Source of the DNA: Allobosea sp. AAP35
GTDB taxonomy: Bacteria; Pseudomonadota; Alphaproteobacteria; Rhizobiales; Beijerinckiaceae
Length of the DNA: 64,000 nucleotides
Assembly (NCBI RefSeq): GCF_001295925.1
Contig: NZ_LJHQ01000024.1
Span: 93,218 to 157,217 of the forward strand
Reading direction: 5' to 3'
The notes beneath the pieces are model-generated. The model was not told the origin of the DNA and ran no database searches. It worked only from the letters and a program-made list of their open reading frames with translations. Of the stretch, positions 34,815 through 42,982 are shown in pieces. Position 1 is the stretch's first letter; each line of letters starts with the position of its first letter. Made by a program: the position numbers and the translations under genes.

Positions 34815-35696
34815 CTATGGCACGGTTCGGCCGCCGGCGTGACGCCGGATCTGGCCGCGCATGCTGCGAATGCTGGCGAAGCCGCAGCGCCGGGCGATTT
34901 CCTCGATCGGGAGGTCCTTCGTCTCCATTAGGCGCAGGCAGCGCTGGGTGCGCCGCTGCTGGATGAAGCGGTAGGGCGAGACGCCGACCTGCGCTTGGAA
35001 CTGCCGCGCGAAGTGGAACAGGCTGAGCCCGGCGATCGCGGACAGCTCCGTCAGCGACAGGTCCTTGTCGAGATTGTTCTCGATAAAGGACAGCACCCGC
35101 CGCACCTCGATCCGCCGATAGGTCGAGCGTTCGCGGTGCCGGGCGGCGCAGCGCAGCAAGCTGCCCGCGAGATGGGTCACCGCGCTGTCGAGGAAAAGCC
35201 GCGACGCGTCGTCGGTGCGAGCCAACTCGATCCAGAGCGACCGGCAAGCCGCTTCGAGGACGTTGTTCTTGAAGTAATGGCCGATGAGGGGGCGCAGTGC
35301 CGCCTCCTCATGGGCGAAGAGCTCGTCGTCGAGATCGGTCAGTAGACCGCCACTCCAGGTCAGGACCAGAAGCCGCGTCGGCCCGGCGATCTCGTAGCGC
35401 ACCTCGGTACCGGGCGGCACCAGCAGGAAGTCGCCGCGGCTGCGCGGTCGCTGCTTCCAGCCGTCGCCATAGTCGAAGCGGGTGGGACAGGCCGCCTTCA
35501 GCGGCAGGCCGAGGACCCAGTCCGTGCTGGCGATGTCGGTGAAGTCATGCGGCTGCTGATCGACGACGAAGCCGTGGAACTGGCTCCAGAGATGCGTGCG
35601 GTGCTCCTGGGGAAACTGCGAATAGCCCGAGGACCGGTAGAAATCCGCGAAGGAGCGTCTCGGCCGGCTCGGGCTGGCGATGGCGTGCGTGGTCAT
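34815..35696 (-). CDS. AraC-family transcriptional regulator (cupin-type sensor)
   Basis: The 293-aa regulator has an N-terminal cupin-like sensing domain (RSRGDFLLVPPGTEVRYEIAG, about residues 85-110) and a C-terminal AraC DNA-binding domain with two HTH units (LTELSAIAGLSLFHFARQFQAQ, then IEEIARRCGFASIRSMRGQIRR). The start at 35696 follows an excellent AAAGGAGG ribosome site. It is divergent from the TPR gene at 35952 with a 255-bp intergenic region and lies 30 bp before the Anbu gene on the same strand. It may be co-transcribed with the latter or regulate either neighbour. Confidence 0.9.
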   Translation of the reverse strand: MTTHAIASPSRPRRSFADFYRSSGYSQFPQEHRTHLWSQFHGFVVDQQPHDFTDIASTDWVLGLPLKAACPTRFDYGDGWKQRPRSRGDFLLVPPGTEVRYEIAGPTRLLVLTWSGGLLTDLDDELFAHEEAALRPLIGHYFKNNVLEAACRSLWIELARTDDASRLFLDSAVTHLAGSLLRCAARHRERSTYRRIEVRRVLSFIENNLDKDLSLTELSAIAGLSLFHFARQFQAQVGVSPYRFIQQRRTQRCLRLMETKDLPIEEIARRCGFASIRSMRGQIRRHAGGRTVP

Positions 35697-35951
35697 CGGT
35701 CCTCCTTTCGCCTTGAGCATGGCGCAGCCGCTGCACCGCAAAAAGAGGCCTTCGCGGCCCGCGACGGCCTCTTGCCGGGTCCGCGCAAGCGTTCACCGCA
35801 AGATCGCGCCCTGGCGTCATCGCAAGATGATTTGTCCTCGACTAGCCTTTCGCAAGTGCAAACCCTGTAGCCCAACAGCGAAAGGTGCGGATGTGAAGTC
35901 TGATCCCGCAACCGTGTTCGGTATCGCGCGCCAGATCCGTGGAGCGGCGGC

Positions 35952-37316
35952 ATGATCGACGCGTTCGGCTCGCAGCACGCCGTCGATCATCCGGTCGCCG
36001 GCCACGCCTTCGCCGCTGCGGTTGCTGCCCTGGCCGGCCACCGGCCCGATGTGGGCGCCCATCTCGAAGCCGCGCTGGAGGCTGAGCCCGCCTTGACGGC
36101 GGCGCATGCGCTCGCCGGCATGGCCGGCATCGTCCTGGCCGGCCAGGACAACCTCGCCGATGCCGCCATCCGCCTGCAGCGGTCGCGCGCCACTCTTGGG
36201 CGCAATGGCGGCGGGACGGCATTCGAGCGGGCTCTGGTCGGCGCCCTGGACCATGCCGTCGCCGGTCGGCTGCGTGCGGCGGCCGATGTCCTCGACGATT
36301 TCCTCTACCGCGATCCCAACGCCTTCCTGGCCGCCAAGCTCTCGCATGCGCTGCGCTTCATGACCGGCGATGTCGACGGCATGGTCAGCCTGACGGCCCG
36401 CCTCAGCCTCGAATGCGAGCGATCGAACGCCGGCTATGGCTATCTGCTCGGCTGCCACGCCTTCGGGTTGGAGGAGATCGGCCGGCTGCATGAGGCGGAG
36501 CGCGTCGGCCGGGCCGCTCTGGCCGTCGCGGCTGACGATGCCTGGGGACTCCATGCCGTTGCCCATGTCTTCGAGAGCCGAGGCCAGACCGCCGAGGGCA
36601 CTGCCTGGCTTGAGGAGCACCGTACGGTCTGGACCCGCTGCAACAATTTCTCGCGGCATTTCGCCTGGCATCTCGCCCTGTTCGCGCTGGAGCGCGGCGA
36701 CCACGACGCCGTCCTGGCGATCTATGACCGCGACGTCGGCAGCGACCTGTCTGGCGATTTCCGCGACTTTGCCAATGCGGCCTCGGTGTTGTGGCGCCTG
36801 CGCCAGCTCGGGATCGATCCGGGTGCGGCGCGCTGGGAGGCGCTGGCGGAGATCGCCCGCCAGCATGCGCGCGACACCACGCTCGTCTTTGCGCAGATGC
36901 ACTTCCTGATGGCGCTGATCGGCTCTGGCGCGCGCGACGAGGCAGCAGCCTTCGCCGAGTTCATCCACGACAGCGGCCGCGCGGGCACCGACCAGGCCAA
37001 TGTCGCCCGCAATGTCGGCGCCGAACTCGCCTTCGCGCTGGTCCAGGGCGAGCGCGGCGGGGCCTCCGACGTGCCGGTCGGCTTTCTGGCGCGCCGGCTG
37101 CACCGGCTCGGCGGAAGCAACGCCCAGCGCGATGTCTTCCTGCAGACGCTCGCCGGGATGGCGCATGCGGCGGGCGACGCCGCGGGCCTGCGCCAGGTGC
37201 TGGCGGTCCGGCGACGCCACAAGGCCGACGACCCGTCGATAACCAAGCTGCTGTGGGGAGCAAATTCTGCTTCAGCTCGTGTCGCAGCAGAGCTGAGGGG
37301 TGGAGACCGAAAATGA
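35952..37316 (+). CDS. tetratricopeptide repeat protein, TTC38-like
   Basis: The 454-aa, entirely helical protein carries TPR-type repeats and resembles the TTC38-like family, with conserved blocks such as RRAADVLDDFL-type helices, GYGYLLGCHAFGLEE, and WGLHAVAHVFESRGQ with NNFSRHFAWHLALFALERGD. No signal peptide is seen. Family members are abundant in proteobacteria but uncharacterised; a scaffold role is likely. It is coupled by ATGA to a membrane protein gene and heads a plus-strand run to about 42359. A GTGGAG-like site precedes the ATG. Confidence 0.88.
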   Translation: MIDAFGSQHAVDHPVAGHAFAAAVAALAGHRPDVGAHLEAALEAEPALTAAHALAGMAGIVLAGQDNLADAAIRLQRSRATLGRNGGGTAFERALVGALDHAVAGRLRAAADVLDDFLYRDPNAFLAAKLSHALRFMTGDVDGMVSLTARLSLECERSNAGYGYLLGCHAFGLEEIGRLHEAERVGRAALAVAADDAWGLHAVAHVFESRGQTAEGTAWLEEHRTVWTRCNNFSRHFAWHLALFALERGDHDAVLAIYDRDVGSDLSGDFRDFANAASVLWRLRQLGIDPGAARWEALAEIARQHARDTTLVFAQMHFLMALIGSGARDEAAAFAEFIHDSGRAGTDQANVARNVGAELAFALVQGERGGASDVPVGFLARRLHRLGGSNAQRDVFLQTLAGMAHAAGDAAGLRQVLAVRRRHKADDPSITKLLWGANSASARVAAELRGGDRK

Positions 37317-37948
37317 CGATGGTAGCCGACGCGAAACCTGCGACCCTTCAGGGTCGGACAGCCCTTCACCTCTTCGCCGGCGGCCTGGCGGGCCTGCTGA
37401 TCTGGGAGGTCTGGGCCCGTGTGCTGACCAAGGCCGTGCTGGGCTATCCGCTCGAGCCCGCCGGGTTGATCGACGCGATCGCCCAGCATCGTTTTGGCCT
37501 GTCGGTGCCCTATCTCATCCGCGAGGCGCTGCATTACGGCGTCGGCATTGTCGGCTACCCGGTCGCCTATTTCGTGATCTCGCGCTTCGTGCCGCGCTGG
37601 CCCGTCGTGCTCGACGCGATCGTCTTCGTGACATTCTCGATCGGCATCGCCGGTCTGATGGCGGCGGGCACCTTCGCGCCGATCCACTTCATCTTCTGGA
37701 CCGCGGCCGTCTGCCTGATCGCGACCCGGCTGATCAACCGGGACGCGCTGATCGCCGATGCGATCACCTGGGGAAACTTCACCTGGTTCAACGCGCTGGG
37801 CCTGATGGCGCCGATCGGCGGCCTGTCCTTCTACCTGCTCGGGGAGGGCGGTGAGCTCTCCTACATGAGTTTCGTCGGCCATGTGATCTACGGCGCGGTC
37901 GCTGTCTGGCTCTTCGAACGCCTTGAGGCCGGCTCCGAGCGCCGATGA
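37313..37948 (+). CDS. polytopic membrane protein of unknown function
   Basis: The 211-aa protein has about five to six hydrophobic helices (ALHLFAGGLAGLLIWEVW, HYGVGIVGYPVAYFVI, AIVFVTFSIGIAGLM, FWTAAVCLIATRL, ITWGNFTWFNALGLM, SFVGHVIYGAVAVWLF). I do not recognise a characterised family. The ATG overlaps the TPR gene stop by 4 bp, so the two are translationally coupled and may interact. A patatin gene follows 57 bp downstream. Confidence 0.82.
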   Translation: MTMVADAKPATLQGRTALHLFAGGLAGLLIWEVWARVLTKAVLGYPLEPAGLIDAIAQHRFGLSVPYLIREALHYGVGIVGYPVAYFVISRFVPRWPVVLDAIVFVTFSIGIAGLMAAGTFAPIHFIFWTAAVCLIATRLINRDALIADAITWGNFTWFNALGLMAPIGGLSFYLLGEGGELSYMSFVGHVIYGAVAVWLFERLEAGSERR

Positions 37949-38005
37949 TGCCGGCGCGGCGGTCGCGCCTGCAAACACCAACGCAGTGACGGGAGGCGCA
38001 ACGCC

Positions 38006-39175
38006 ATGAGGGCACGGCTTCGGACCAAACCGGCCGACTTCGACAAAAAGATCGGGCTCGTGCTGCAGGGCGGGGGCGCGCTCGGCAGCTACCAGGCAGG
38101 CGTCTACGAGGCGCTCGCGGAATCGGGCTACCATCCCGACTGGATCGCCGGCATCTCGATCGGCGCGATCAACGGTGCCATCATCGCCGGCAACGCGCCG
38201 GCAGAACGCATCTCGCAGCTTCGCGGTTTCTGGGAACGGATCACGGCGCCGACCACGAGCTTCCCTTTCCTGCCGTTCACGGAGGCGGCGAATAGGCGCT
38301 GGCACGCCGCGAGCGCGCTCCTGTTCGGGCGATCGGGCTTCTTCGGTCCGCGCCCGATGACGGACTGGTTCGGCTCGCCGGTGAGCTTCTACGAGGCCAG
38401 GGCCCTGCGCAGCACGCTCGAGGCCTTCATCGACTTCGATCGGCTCAATGCCGGCGATACCCGCTTCAGTGTCGCCGCCGCCAATGTCCGGACCGGCGAT
38501 TTCGCCTATTTCGACAGCCGCGAGATCACGATCCGGCCCGAACACATCATGGCCAGCGCCGCGCTCCCGCCGGGCTTCCCGCCCGTCGAGATCGATGGCG
38601 AGCATTACTGGGATGGCGGGCTGGTCTCGAACACGCCGCTGCAATACGTCCTCGATTACGTACCCCGGCGCAGCCGGCTGACCTTCCAGGTCGATGTCTT
38701 CAATGCGGAAGGGCCGCTTCCCGCTGACCTGGAGAGCGCCATGGAGCGCGAGAAGGACATCCGCTATTCGAGCCGCACGCGCGCCGCGACCGACATGGCG
38801 CGTGTGATCCACGATGTCCGCCACAACATCAACGACCTGATCGAGCGATTGCCCGACGATCTGCGCGCCAGCAAGGAAGCCCAGTTCCTCTACGATTTCG
38901 GCTGCGTTACCCGCATGGACATCGTCAGGCTGAGCTATCGTCCGGCCGAGCCTCAAGGCCAGTCCAAGGATTACGAGTTCAGCGCCGCCACCATGGCACA
39001 GCGCTGGGACCAGGGCCTGCTCGACGCCCGCGCGACGCTGGCCGAGAGCCCCTGGCTCGTCCCGATGCCGAGCGAATTGGGCGCAAGGGTGTTCGACGGC
39101 GGCTGGGCGAGTAATGCACCCGCACAGACCAGCCTGATGGCGCAAAGCCGTCCGGCCGCGGCCGAGCCAGGCTGA
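38006..39175 (+). CDS. patatin-like phospholipase with DUF3734-type C-terminal region
   Basis: The 389-aa hydrolase has an oxyanion loop LQGGGALGSYQAG (residues 20-32), nucleophile Ser51 in GISIG, and Asp203 in DGGLVSN. The C-terminal part (about 230-360, including KDIRYSSRTR and RLSYRP) matches the DUF3734 extension found in one patatin group often encoded near polyhydroxybutyrate or acetoacetate metabolism genes. None of those are visible here. A GGGAGGC ribosome site precedes the ATG. Only the catalytic blocks are shared with the patatin at 16209-17276, so they are not recent duplicates. Confidence 0.92.
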   Translation: MRARLRTKPADFDKKIGLVLQGGGALGSYQAGVYEALAESGYHPDWIAGISIGAINGAIIAGNAPAERISQLRGFWERITAPTTSFPFLPFTEAANRRWHAASALLFGRSGFFGPRPMTDWFGSPVSFYEARALRSTLEAFIDFDRLNAGDTRFSVAAANVRTGDFAYFDSREITIRPEHIMASAALPPGFPPVEIDGEHYWDGGLVSNTPLQYVLDYVPRRSRLTFQVDVFNAEGPLPADLESAMEREKDIRYSSRTRAATDMARVIHDVRHNINDLIERLPDDLRASKEAQFLYDFGCVTRMDIVRLSYRPAEPQGQSKDYEFSAATMAQRWDQGLLDARATLAESPWLVPMPSELGARVFDGGWASNAPAQTSLMAQSRPAAAEPG

Positions 39176-39182
39176 GCCGGCG

Positions 39183-39560
39183 ATGGCGGCTCCCGCGATC
39201 ATCGTCGCTCTGGGACAGGCCTGGCTTCTGGCCGGACTCGCCGCCGGCGTTGCGTTTCTGCTGTTCGGGCTCGACCGGCGCGACGCCGCGGCCCGCGGGG
39301 CCTATGGCTTCCGGCCGCTGCTCCTGCCGGGGCTCGTCCTGCTCTGGCCGCTGGTTCTCTGGCGCTGGCTTGAGCCGCCGTCGCCGTCTCGGCAGCCGTC
39401 GCTGCGTCGCAGCCACAAGCGCGCCCATGCTCTCCTGTGGCTCGGGCTCGCCTGCATCCTGCCGGCCATCTTGGCCACGGCGCTGGCGCTGCGGCGGCAC
39501 GACATACCCGTGCCGGCCTCGGTGCGGATCGACACCGGCCCGTCGGAGCGCGACGAATGA
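39183..39560 (+). CDS. small membrane protein of unknown function
   Basis: The 125-aa protein has three hydrophobic helices (AWLLAGLAAGVAFLLFGLD, LLLPGLVLLWPLVLWRW, ALLWLGLACILPAILATALAL) and basic connecting loops. It starts 7 bp after the patatin stop and ends overlapping the ferric-reductase/Rieske gene by 4 bp, so it is coupled to that gene. It is not recognised as a named family; a helper subunit of the redox protein is a reasonable inference. Confidence 0.78.
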   Translation: MAAPAIIVALGQAWLLAGLAAGVAFLLFGLDRRDAAARGAYGFRPLLLPGLVLLWPLVLWRWLEPPSPSRQPSLRRSHKRAHALLWLGLACILPAILATALALRRHDIPVPASVRIDTGPSERDE

Positions 39561-40612
39561 GCGTCAGCTATCGCCCTGTGGGCTGGACGCGCAGCAAGAT
39601 CGTCTATGACGCCGTGCTGATCGCCGGCATCGGGCTCTATCTTGCGGCCTTCATGCGGTCCGCGCCGAGGGGCCGGCCGGCCGGCACGCTGCTCGACGAC
39701 CAGTCGCTGGCGATCAAGGCCTATGGCTCATGCGCTTTCCTGCTGCTGACGCTCGTGCTGATGATCGGGCCGCTGGCCCGGCTCGACGCCCGCTTCCTGC
39801 CCCTGCTCTACAACCGCCGGCATTTCGGCGTGATCACCTGCACCGTCGCCGCAGCCCACGCCATGGCCGTTTTCGACTGGTATTTCGCCTATAGCCCGCT
39901 CTCGCCCTGGGTCGCGCTCTTCGCCACCGATACCACCTGGGGTGACCTGCGCGGCTTTCCCTTCATCCCGTTCGGGCTCGCGGCCTTCCTGATCCTGCTC
40001 GTCCTGGCTGCGACCAGCCATGACTTCTGGCTGAACTTCCTGACGCCGCCGGTCTGGAAATCGCTCCATATGAGTGTCTATGCCGCCTATGGGCTGGCGG
40101 TGCTGCATGTCGCGTTCGGTGCGTTCCAGGATGCCCGCAATGCCGGCCTGCCAGTGCTGGTCTTCGGCGGCAGCACAGTCCTCGTGACCTTGCATCTGGC
40201 CGCCGCCTGGCGCGAGCACCGGCTGGACCGGCGGGGACCGGTCGATGCGACCGGCTGGATCGCGGCCGGGCGGATCGGCGACGTTCCGGCCGGCCGGGGG
40301 CTGGTCGTGCCGCTGGCAGACGGCTCCTCGGTCGCGATCTTTCGCGAGGGGGACGCTCTTTCGGCCATCAGCAATCTCTGCGCGCACCAGAACGGCCCGC
40401 TGGGCGAGGGCCGGCTGCGCGATGGCTGCGTGATCTGCCCCTGGCACGGCTATGAATACCGCCTGCGCGACGGCTGTGCGCCGGCGCCCTTCACCGAGCG
40501 CGTCGCGACCTACAAGCTCAAGCTGGAAGCCGACATGATCCTGCTCGACCCGAAGCCCAATCCGCTGGGGACGACGGTCGAGCCCATCGCGATCGGGGAG
40601 CGTGGCCGATGA
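39557..40612 (+). CDS. ferric-reductase-like transmembrane / Rieske [2Fe-2S] fusion protein
   Basis: The 351-aa protein joins two redox modules. The N-terminal part (about residues 15-215) is a multi-helix ferric-reductase-like (MsrQ/NOX-type) domain with two histidine pairs suited to heme b ligation: H89/H101 (RRHFG, AAAHAM) and H171/H184 (SLHMS, VLHVAFG). The C-terminal part (about 235-335) is a Rieske domain with complete ligands C275-x-H277 and C294-x2-H297 (CAHQNG, CPWHGYEY). Electrons could pass between the membrane heme and the [2Fe-2S] cluster. It is coupled by ATGA overlaps to genes on both sides. Physiological donor and acceptor are unknown. Confidence 0.88.
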   Translation: MSVSYRPVGWTRSKIVYDAVLIAGIGLYLAAFMRSAPRGRPAGTLLDDQSLAIKAYGSCAFLLLTLVLMIGPLARLDARFLPLLYNRRHFGVITCTVAAAHAMAVFDWYFAYSPLSPWVALFATDTTWGDLRGFPFIPFGLAAFLILLVLAATSHDFWLNFLTPPVWKSLHMSVYAAYGLAVLHVAFGAFQDARNAGLPVLVFGGSTVLVTLHLAAAWREHRLDRRGPVDATGWIAAGRIGDVPAGRGLVVPLADGSSVAIFREGDALSAISNLCAHQNGPLGEGRLRDGCVICPWHGYEYRLRDGCAPAPFTERVATYKLKLEADMILLDPKPNPLGTTVEPIAIGERGR

Positions 40613-41418
40613 CGCAGCATGACGGGATCGCCGGCCCCCGCACCGACGAGTTCTTCATTGGCTGGAGCGGAAAAGCGGGGCCGCGCCTGAGCCGCTTCCT
40701 CGCTGTCGTCGCGATGCTCTGCCTGACCGGCATGGGCTTTATCGGTTACGGCCTGAGCCGCCATGCAGATGATCCCGCCGCCGGCCTGTTGCGGCTGGGC
40801 GAACGGGATGGCGCCGGTGGGCCGGTGCGTCCCGACGATTGGGGCGGCGAGGAGATTTTGCGCGGCCATGTCTCGCGCTTCGGCCCGCCTTTGCTGCATC
40901 TGCCGCCGAGCGGCGAATTCCCGCGCGGACGGGTGATGCTCCTGGCCGGAGACGGCAAGAAAGGCCCCGATCTGCCGGCGGGCTCCGGCCCGATGGAGTT
41001 GCGTGGTAGCGTGCTGCGGCGCGGCGCCATCGAGATGCTGGTCGTCGAGGGGCAAGGTCAGCCGCTCGACGCCTCCACCGGCCTCAACCCCGCCATGCAT
41101 GAGCCGCTCGGGCGCTGGCGGATCGCCGGCGAGATCTGCGACGGCAAATGCTATGCGGGCGCGATGCGGCCGGGCTCGGGGCTGGCCCACAAGGCCTGCG
41201 CCAATCTGTGTCTGATCGGCGAGATCCCGGCGGTGTTCGTCACGGTCGATCCTATTGCCGGCAGCCGGTTCCTCGTGCTGGCGGGGCCCGATGGTCGCCC
41301 GCTGCCGGCCGATGTCTATGACTGGGTTGGCATTCCCGTCGAGTTGCAGGGCGAGGTCGAGCGGATCGGGAACGTGCTTGTCCTGCGCCTCGAGCTCACG
41401 CGCATGAGGCGCCTGTAA
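40609..41418 (+). CDS. membrane-anchored Cys-motif protein of unknown function
   Basis: The 269-aa protein has one N-terminal membrane helix (about residues 29-50) after a short cytoplasmic segment, then a soluble, probably periplasmic domain. It bears two CxxxC motifs separated by a short loop with His: C177-x3-C181, H194, C197-x3-C201 (GEICDGKCYAG, HKACANLC). Such spacing could hold a metal or heme-like centre or redox disulfides. I do not recognise the family. It is coupled to the ferric-reductase/Rieske gene by a 4-bp overlap and to the next small membrane gene by 1 bp, so it is probably part of the same electron-transfer complex. Confidence 0.8.
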   Translation: MTQHDGIAGPRTDEFFIGWSGKAGPRLSRFLAVVAMLCLTGMGFIGYGLSRHADDPAAGLLRLGERDGAGGPVRPDDWGGEEILRGHVSRFGPPLLHLPPSGEFPRGRVMLLAGDGKKGPDLPAGSGPMELRGSVLRRGAIEMLVVEGQGQPLDASTGLNPAMHEPLGRWRIAGEICDGKCYAGAMRPGSGLAHKACANLCLIGEIPAVFVTVDPIAGSRFLVLAGPDGRPLPADVYDWVGIPVELQGEVERIGNVLVLRLELTRMRRL

Positions 41419-41621
41419 TGGCTCGGCTGGTCAGCCTCGTCGGCACGCTGCTGATCTTCGCGCTGGCCTATGGGGCTTTCGTCCAGGCGGCGCCCGTTGC
41501 AGGCCTCATCGGCCTTCCCGAGATGAAACTCGTCGCCCAGCTCGGCCTGACCCTGGTCGTGCTCGGCATCGCCGACGCCGTGGCCGGACGCCTGTTTGTC
41601 AAGATCCATCCCCCGACCTGA
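41418..41621 (+). CDS. small two-helix membrane protein
   Basis: The 67-aa protein comprises two hydrophobic helices (LVSLVGTLLIFALAYGAFVQAA and LVAQLGLTLVVLGIADAVAG) and a short tail. Its ATG shares one base with the preceding stop codon (TAATG), strongly indicating a real coupled gene. It is the last member of the 39183-41621 redox cluster and a candidate accessory subunit. No family recognised. Confidence 0.75.
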   Translation: MARLVSLVGTLLIFALAYGAFVQAAPVAGLIGLPEMKLVAQLGLTLVVLGIADAVAGRLFVKIHPPT

Positions 41622-41648
41622 CTGCCGACAGAAAGATTGGACGTCGCC

Positions 41649-42359
41649 ATGACCGACACCTCCCCGATCGTCATCGTCACCGGCGCGGCCGGCAATGTTG
41701 GTCGCGCGCTGCTGACCACGCTCGCCTCACGCGGGGACCGCATCATCGCTGTGGACCGCCAGTCGTCGGCGATGGGCGACCTGCTTCAGCCGTTCGGCGG
41801 CACTGATCGCCATCTTGTTCTGGCTGATCTCGACCTGTTCGACGCAGCCGCCTGCGAGGCCGCCGTCAAGGCGGGGCTCGCCCGCTATGGCCGCATCGAC
41901 GGCATCGCCCATACGGTCGGCGGCTTCGCCTCGGCCGCAGCCGCCGAGGGCGGCCCCGATCTCTGGGAGCAGATGTACAGGTTGAACGTCCTGACCACGC
42001 TCAACATCTTCCGGGCCGCGCTGCCGCCCATGCGCGCAGCCGGTCGCGGCAGCCTTGTCGCCATCGGCGCCGGTGCGGCGGTGAAGGCGCCGTCGGGGCT
42101 CGGCGCCTATGCCGGCGCCAAGAGCGCCGTCCATCGGCTCGTCGAGAGCTTCGCCGACGAGCTCAAGGCCGACCGCATCCGCGTCAACGCGATCCTGCCC
42201 AGCATCATCGACACCCCGCAGAACCGGGCGGCCATGCCCAACGCCGACCACACCGCCTGGGTGCGGCCGCGTGAGATTGCCGACGCCATCGCCTTCCTGC
42301 TTGCCGAGGACGCCAGCGGCGTCACCGGTGCGTTCATCCCGGTGTCGGGCCGCGTCTGA
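41649..42359 (+). CDS. short-chain dehydrogenase/reductase family protein (atypical active site)
   Basis: The 236-aa SDR has TGAAGNVG (residues 11-18) for NAD(P) binding, the Asn in RLNVLTT, and Y154-x3-K158 (YAGAK). The position 13 residues before Tyr154, normally the catalytic Ser, is Ala141 in AIGAGAAV. The enzyme may therefore be weakly active, use another residue, or work as a binding protein. ATG at 41649 is preferred; a TTG at 41637 would add four residues. It follows the redox cluster by 27 bp and is convergent with the chlorite-dismutase-like gene. Confidence 0.88.
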   Translation: MTDTSPIVIVTGAAGNVGRALLTTLASRGDRIIAVDRQSSAMGDLLQPFGGTDRHLVLADLDLFDAAACEAAVKAGLARYGRIDGIAHTVGGFASAAAAEGGPDLWEQMYRLNVLTTLNIFRAALPPMRAAGRGSLVAIGAGAAVKAPSGLGAYAGAKSAVHRLVESFADELKADRIRVNAILPSIIDTPQNRAAMPNADHTAWVRPREIADAIAFLLAEDASGVTGAFIPVSGRV

Positions 42360-42372
42360 ACCGTTGCGGCTT

Positions 42373-42933
42373 TCAGCCCGGCGCCGCTCTCACCAGCCGG
42401 ATATCGACCTCGCGCTCGACAAAATCCCATTCCCGTGTCGCTCGCAGCCGCGCCAAAAGCTTGTCGAACGCCGGCTCATCGGCAGGCGCGAACTCGAACC
42501 AGGTCAGGAAGTCGAACGGCTCGCCGAGGTCGCGGCTGTGGTGCAGCCGTCGCGCGATCGCCGGCAGATACTCCATGCCGATCGCGGTGTGCTGCGAGGT
42601 CTCTTCAAAGATCGCGCGCCTCTCATCCTGCGCGAGCGCCCACCAGGCCGCTGACTTTCTGATCGGGATCAGGGCTGCATGCGTCGCCTGCGGCCGGTCG
42701 AGGCCCTCCTGGCGCACCCTCAGGCCGGCCATCTCGTCGCGGGTCGCATAACGCGTGTTGCTGATCGTGCCGAGCAGGCGCCAGTGGACCGCGCCATCCG
42801 CCGTGCCGGGCTCCCAGGGACGGATGGTCAGGGCTGGCGCCGGGGCAAGGCCGGCGCCGCGACAGGCGGCGATCGAGGAGATCAGCCACTGGCCGCCTGT
42901 GCCACCGCTGAAGACATAGGTCGATGCCATCAT
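42373..42933 (-). CDS. chlorite dismutase-like heme protein (short clade)
   Basis: The 186-aa protein is a short member of the chlorite dismutase family. Recognisable features are YVFSGGTGGQW, a long polar middle, WALAQDERRAIFEE, SQHTAIGMEYLPAIARRLHHSRDLGEPFDFLTWFEFA and EREVDIRLVR. Family members bind heme b through a His and range from true chlorite dismutases to proteins of unknown role; short forms are often dimeric. The start at 42933 has a GGGGA site. It is the third gene of an AhpD-like/PNPOx-like/Cld-like run, which suggests oxidative or halogen-oxide stress (inference). Confidence 0.85.
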   Translation of the reverse strand: MMASTYVFSGGTGGQWLISSIAACRGAGLAPAPALTIRPWEPGTADGAVHWRLLGTISNTRYATRDEMAGLRVRQEGLDRPQATHAALIPIRKSAAWWALAQDERRAIFEETSQHTAIGMEYLPAIARRLHHSRDLGEPFDFLTWFEFAPADEPAFDKLLARLRATREWDFVEREVDIRLVRAAPG

Positions 42934-42982
42934 GGTCCCCATCCTGCTCGTCCGCCACGACACGGCCAAGCCAATGCGAAAG

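Noticed and set aside
36722..39202. 826-codon minus-strand frame across the TPR, membrane-protein and patatin genes
   Set aside because: It spans three well-supported genes on the other strand and has no recognisable domain.
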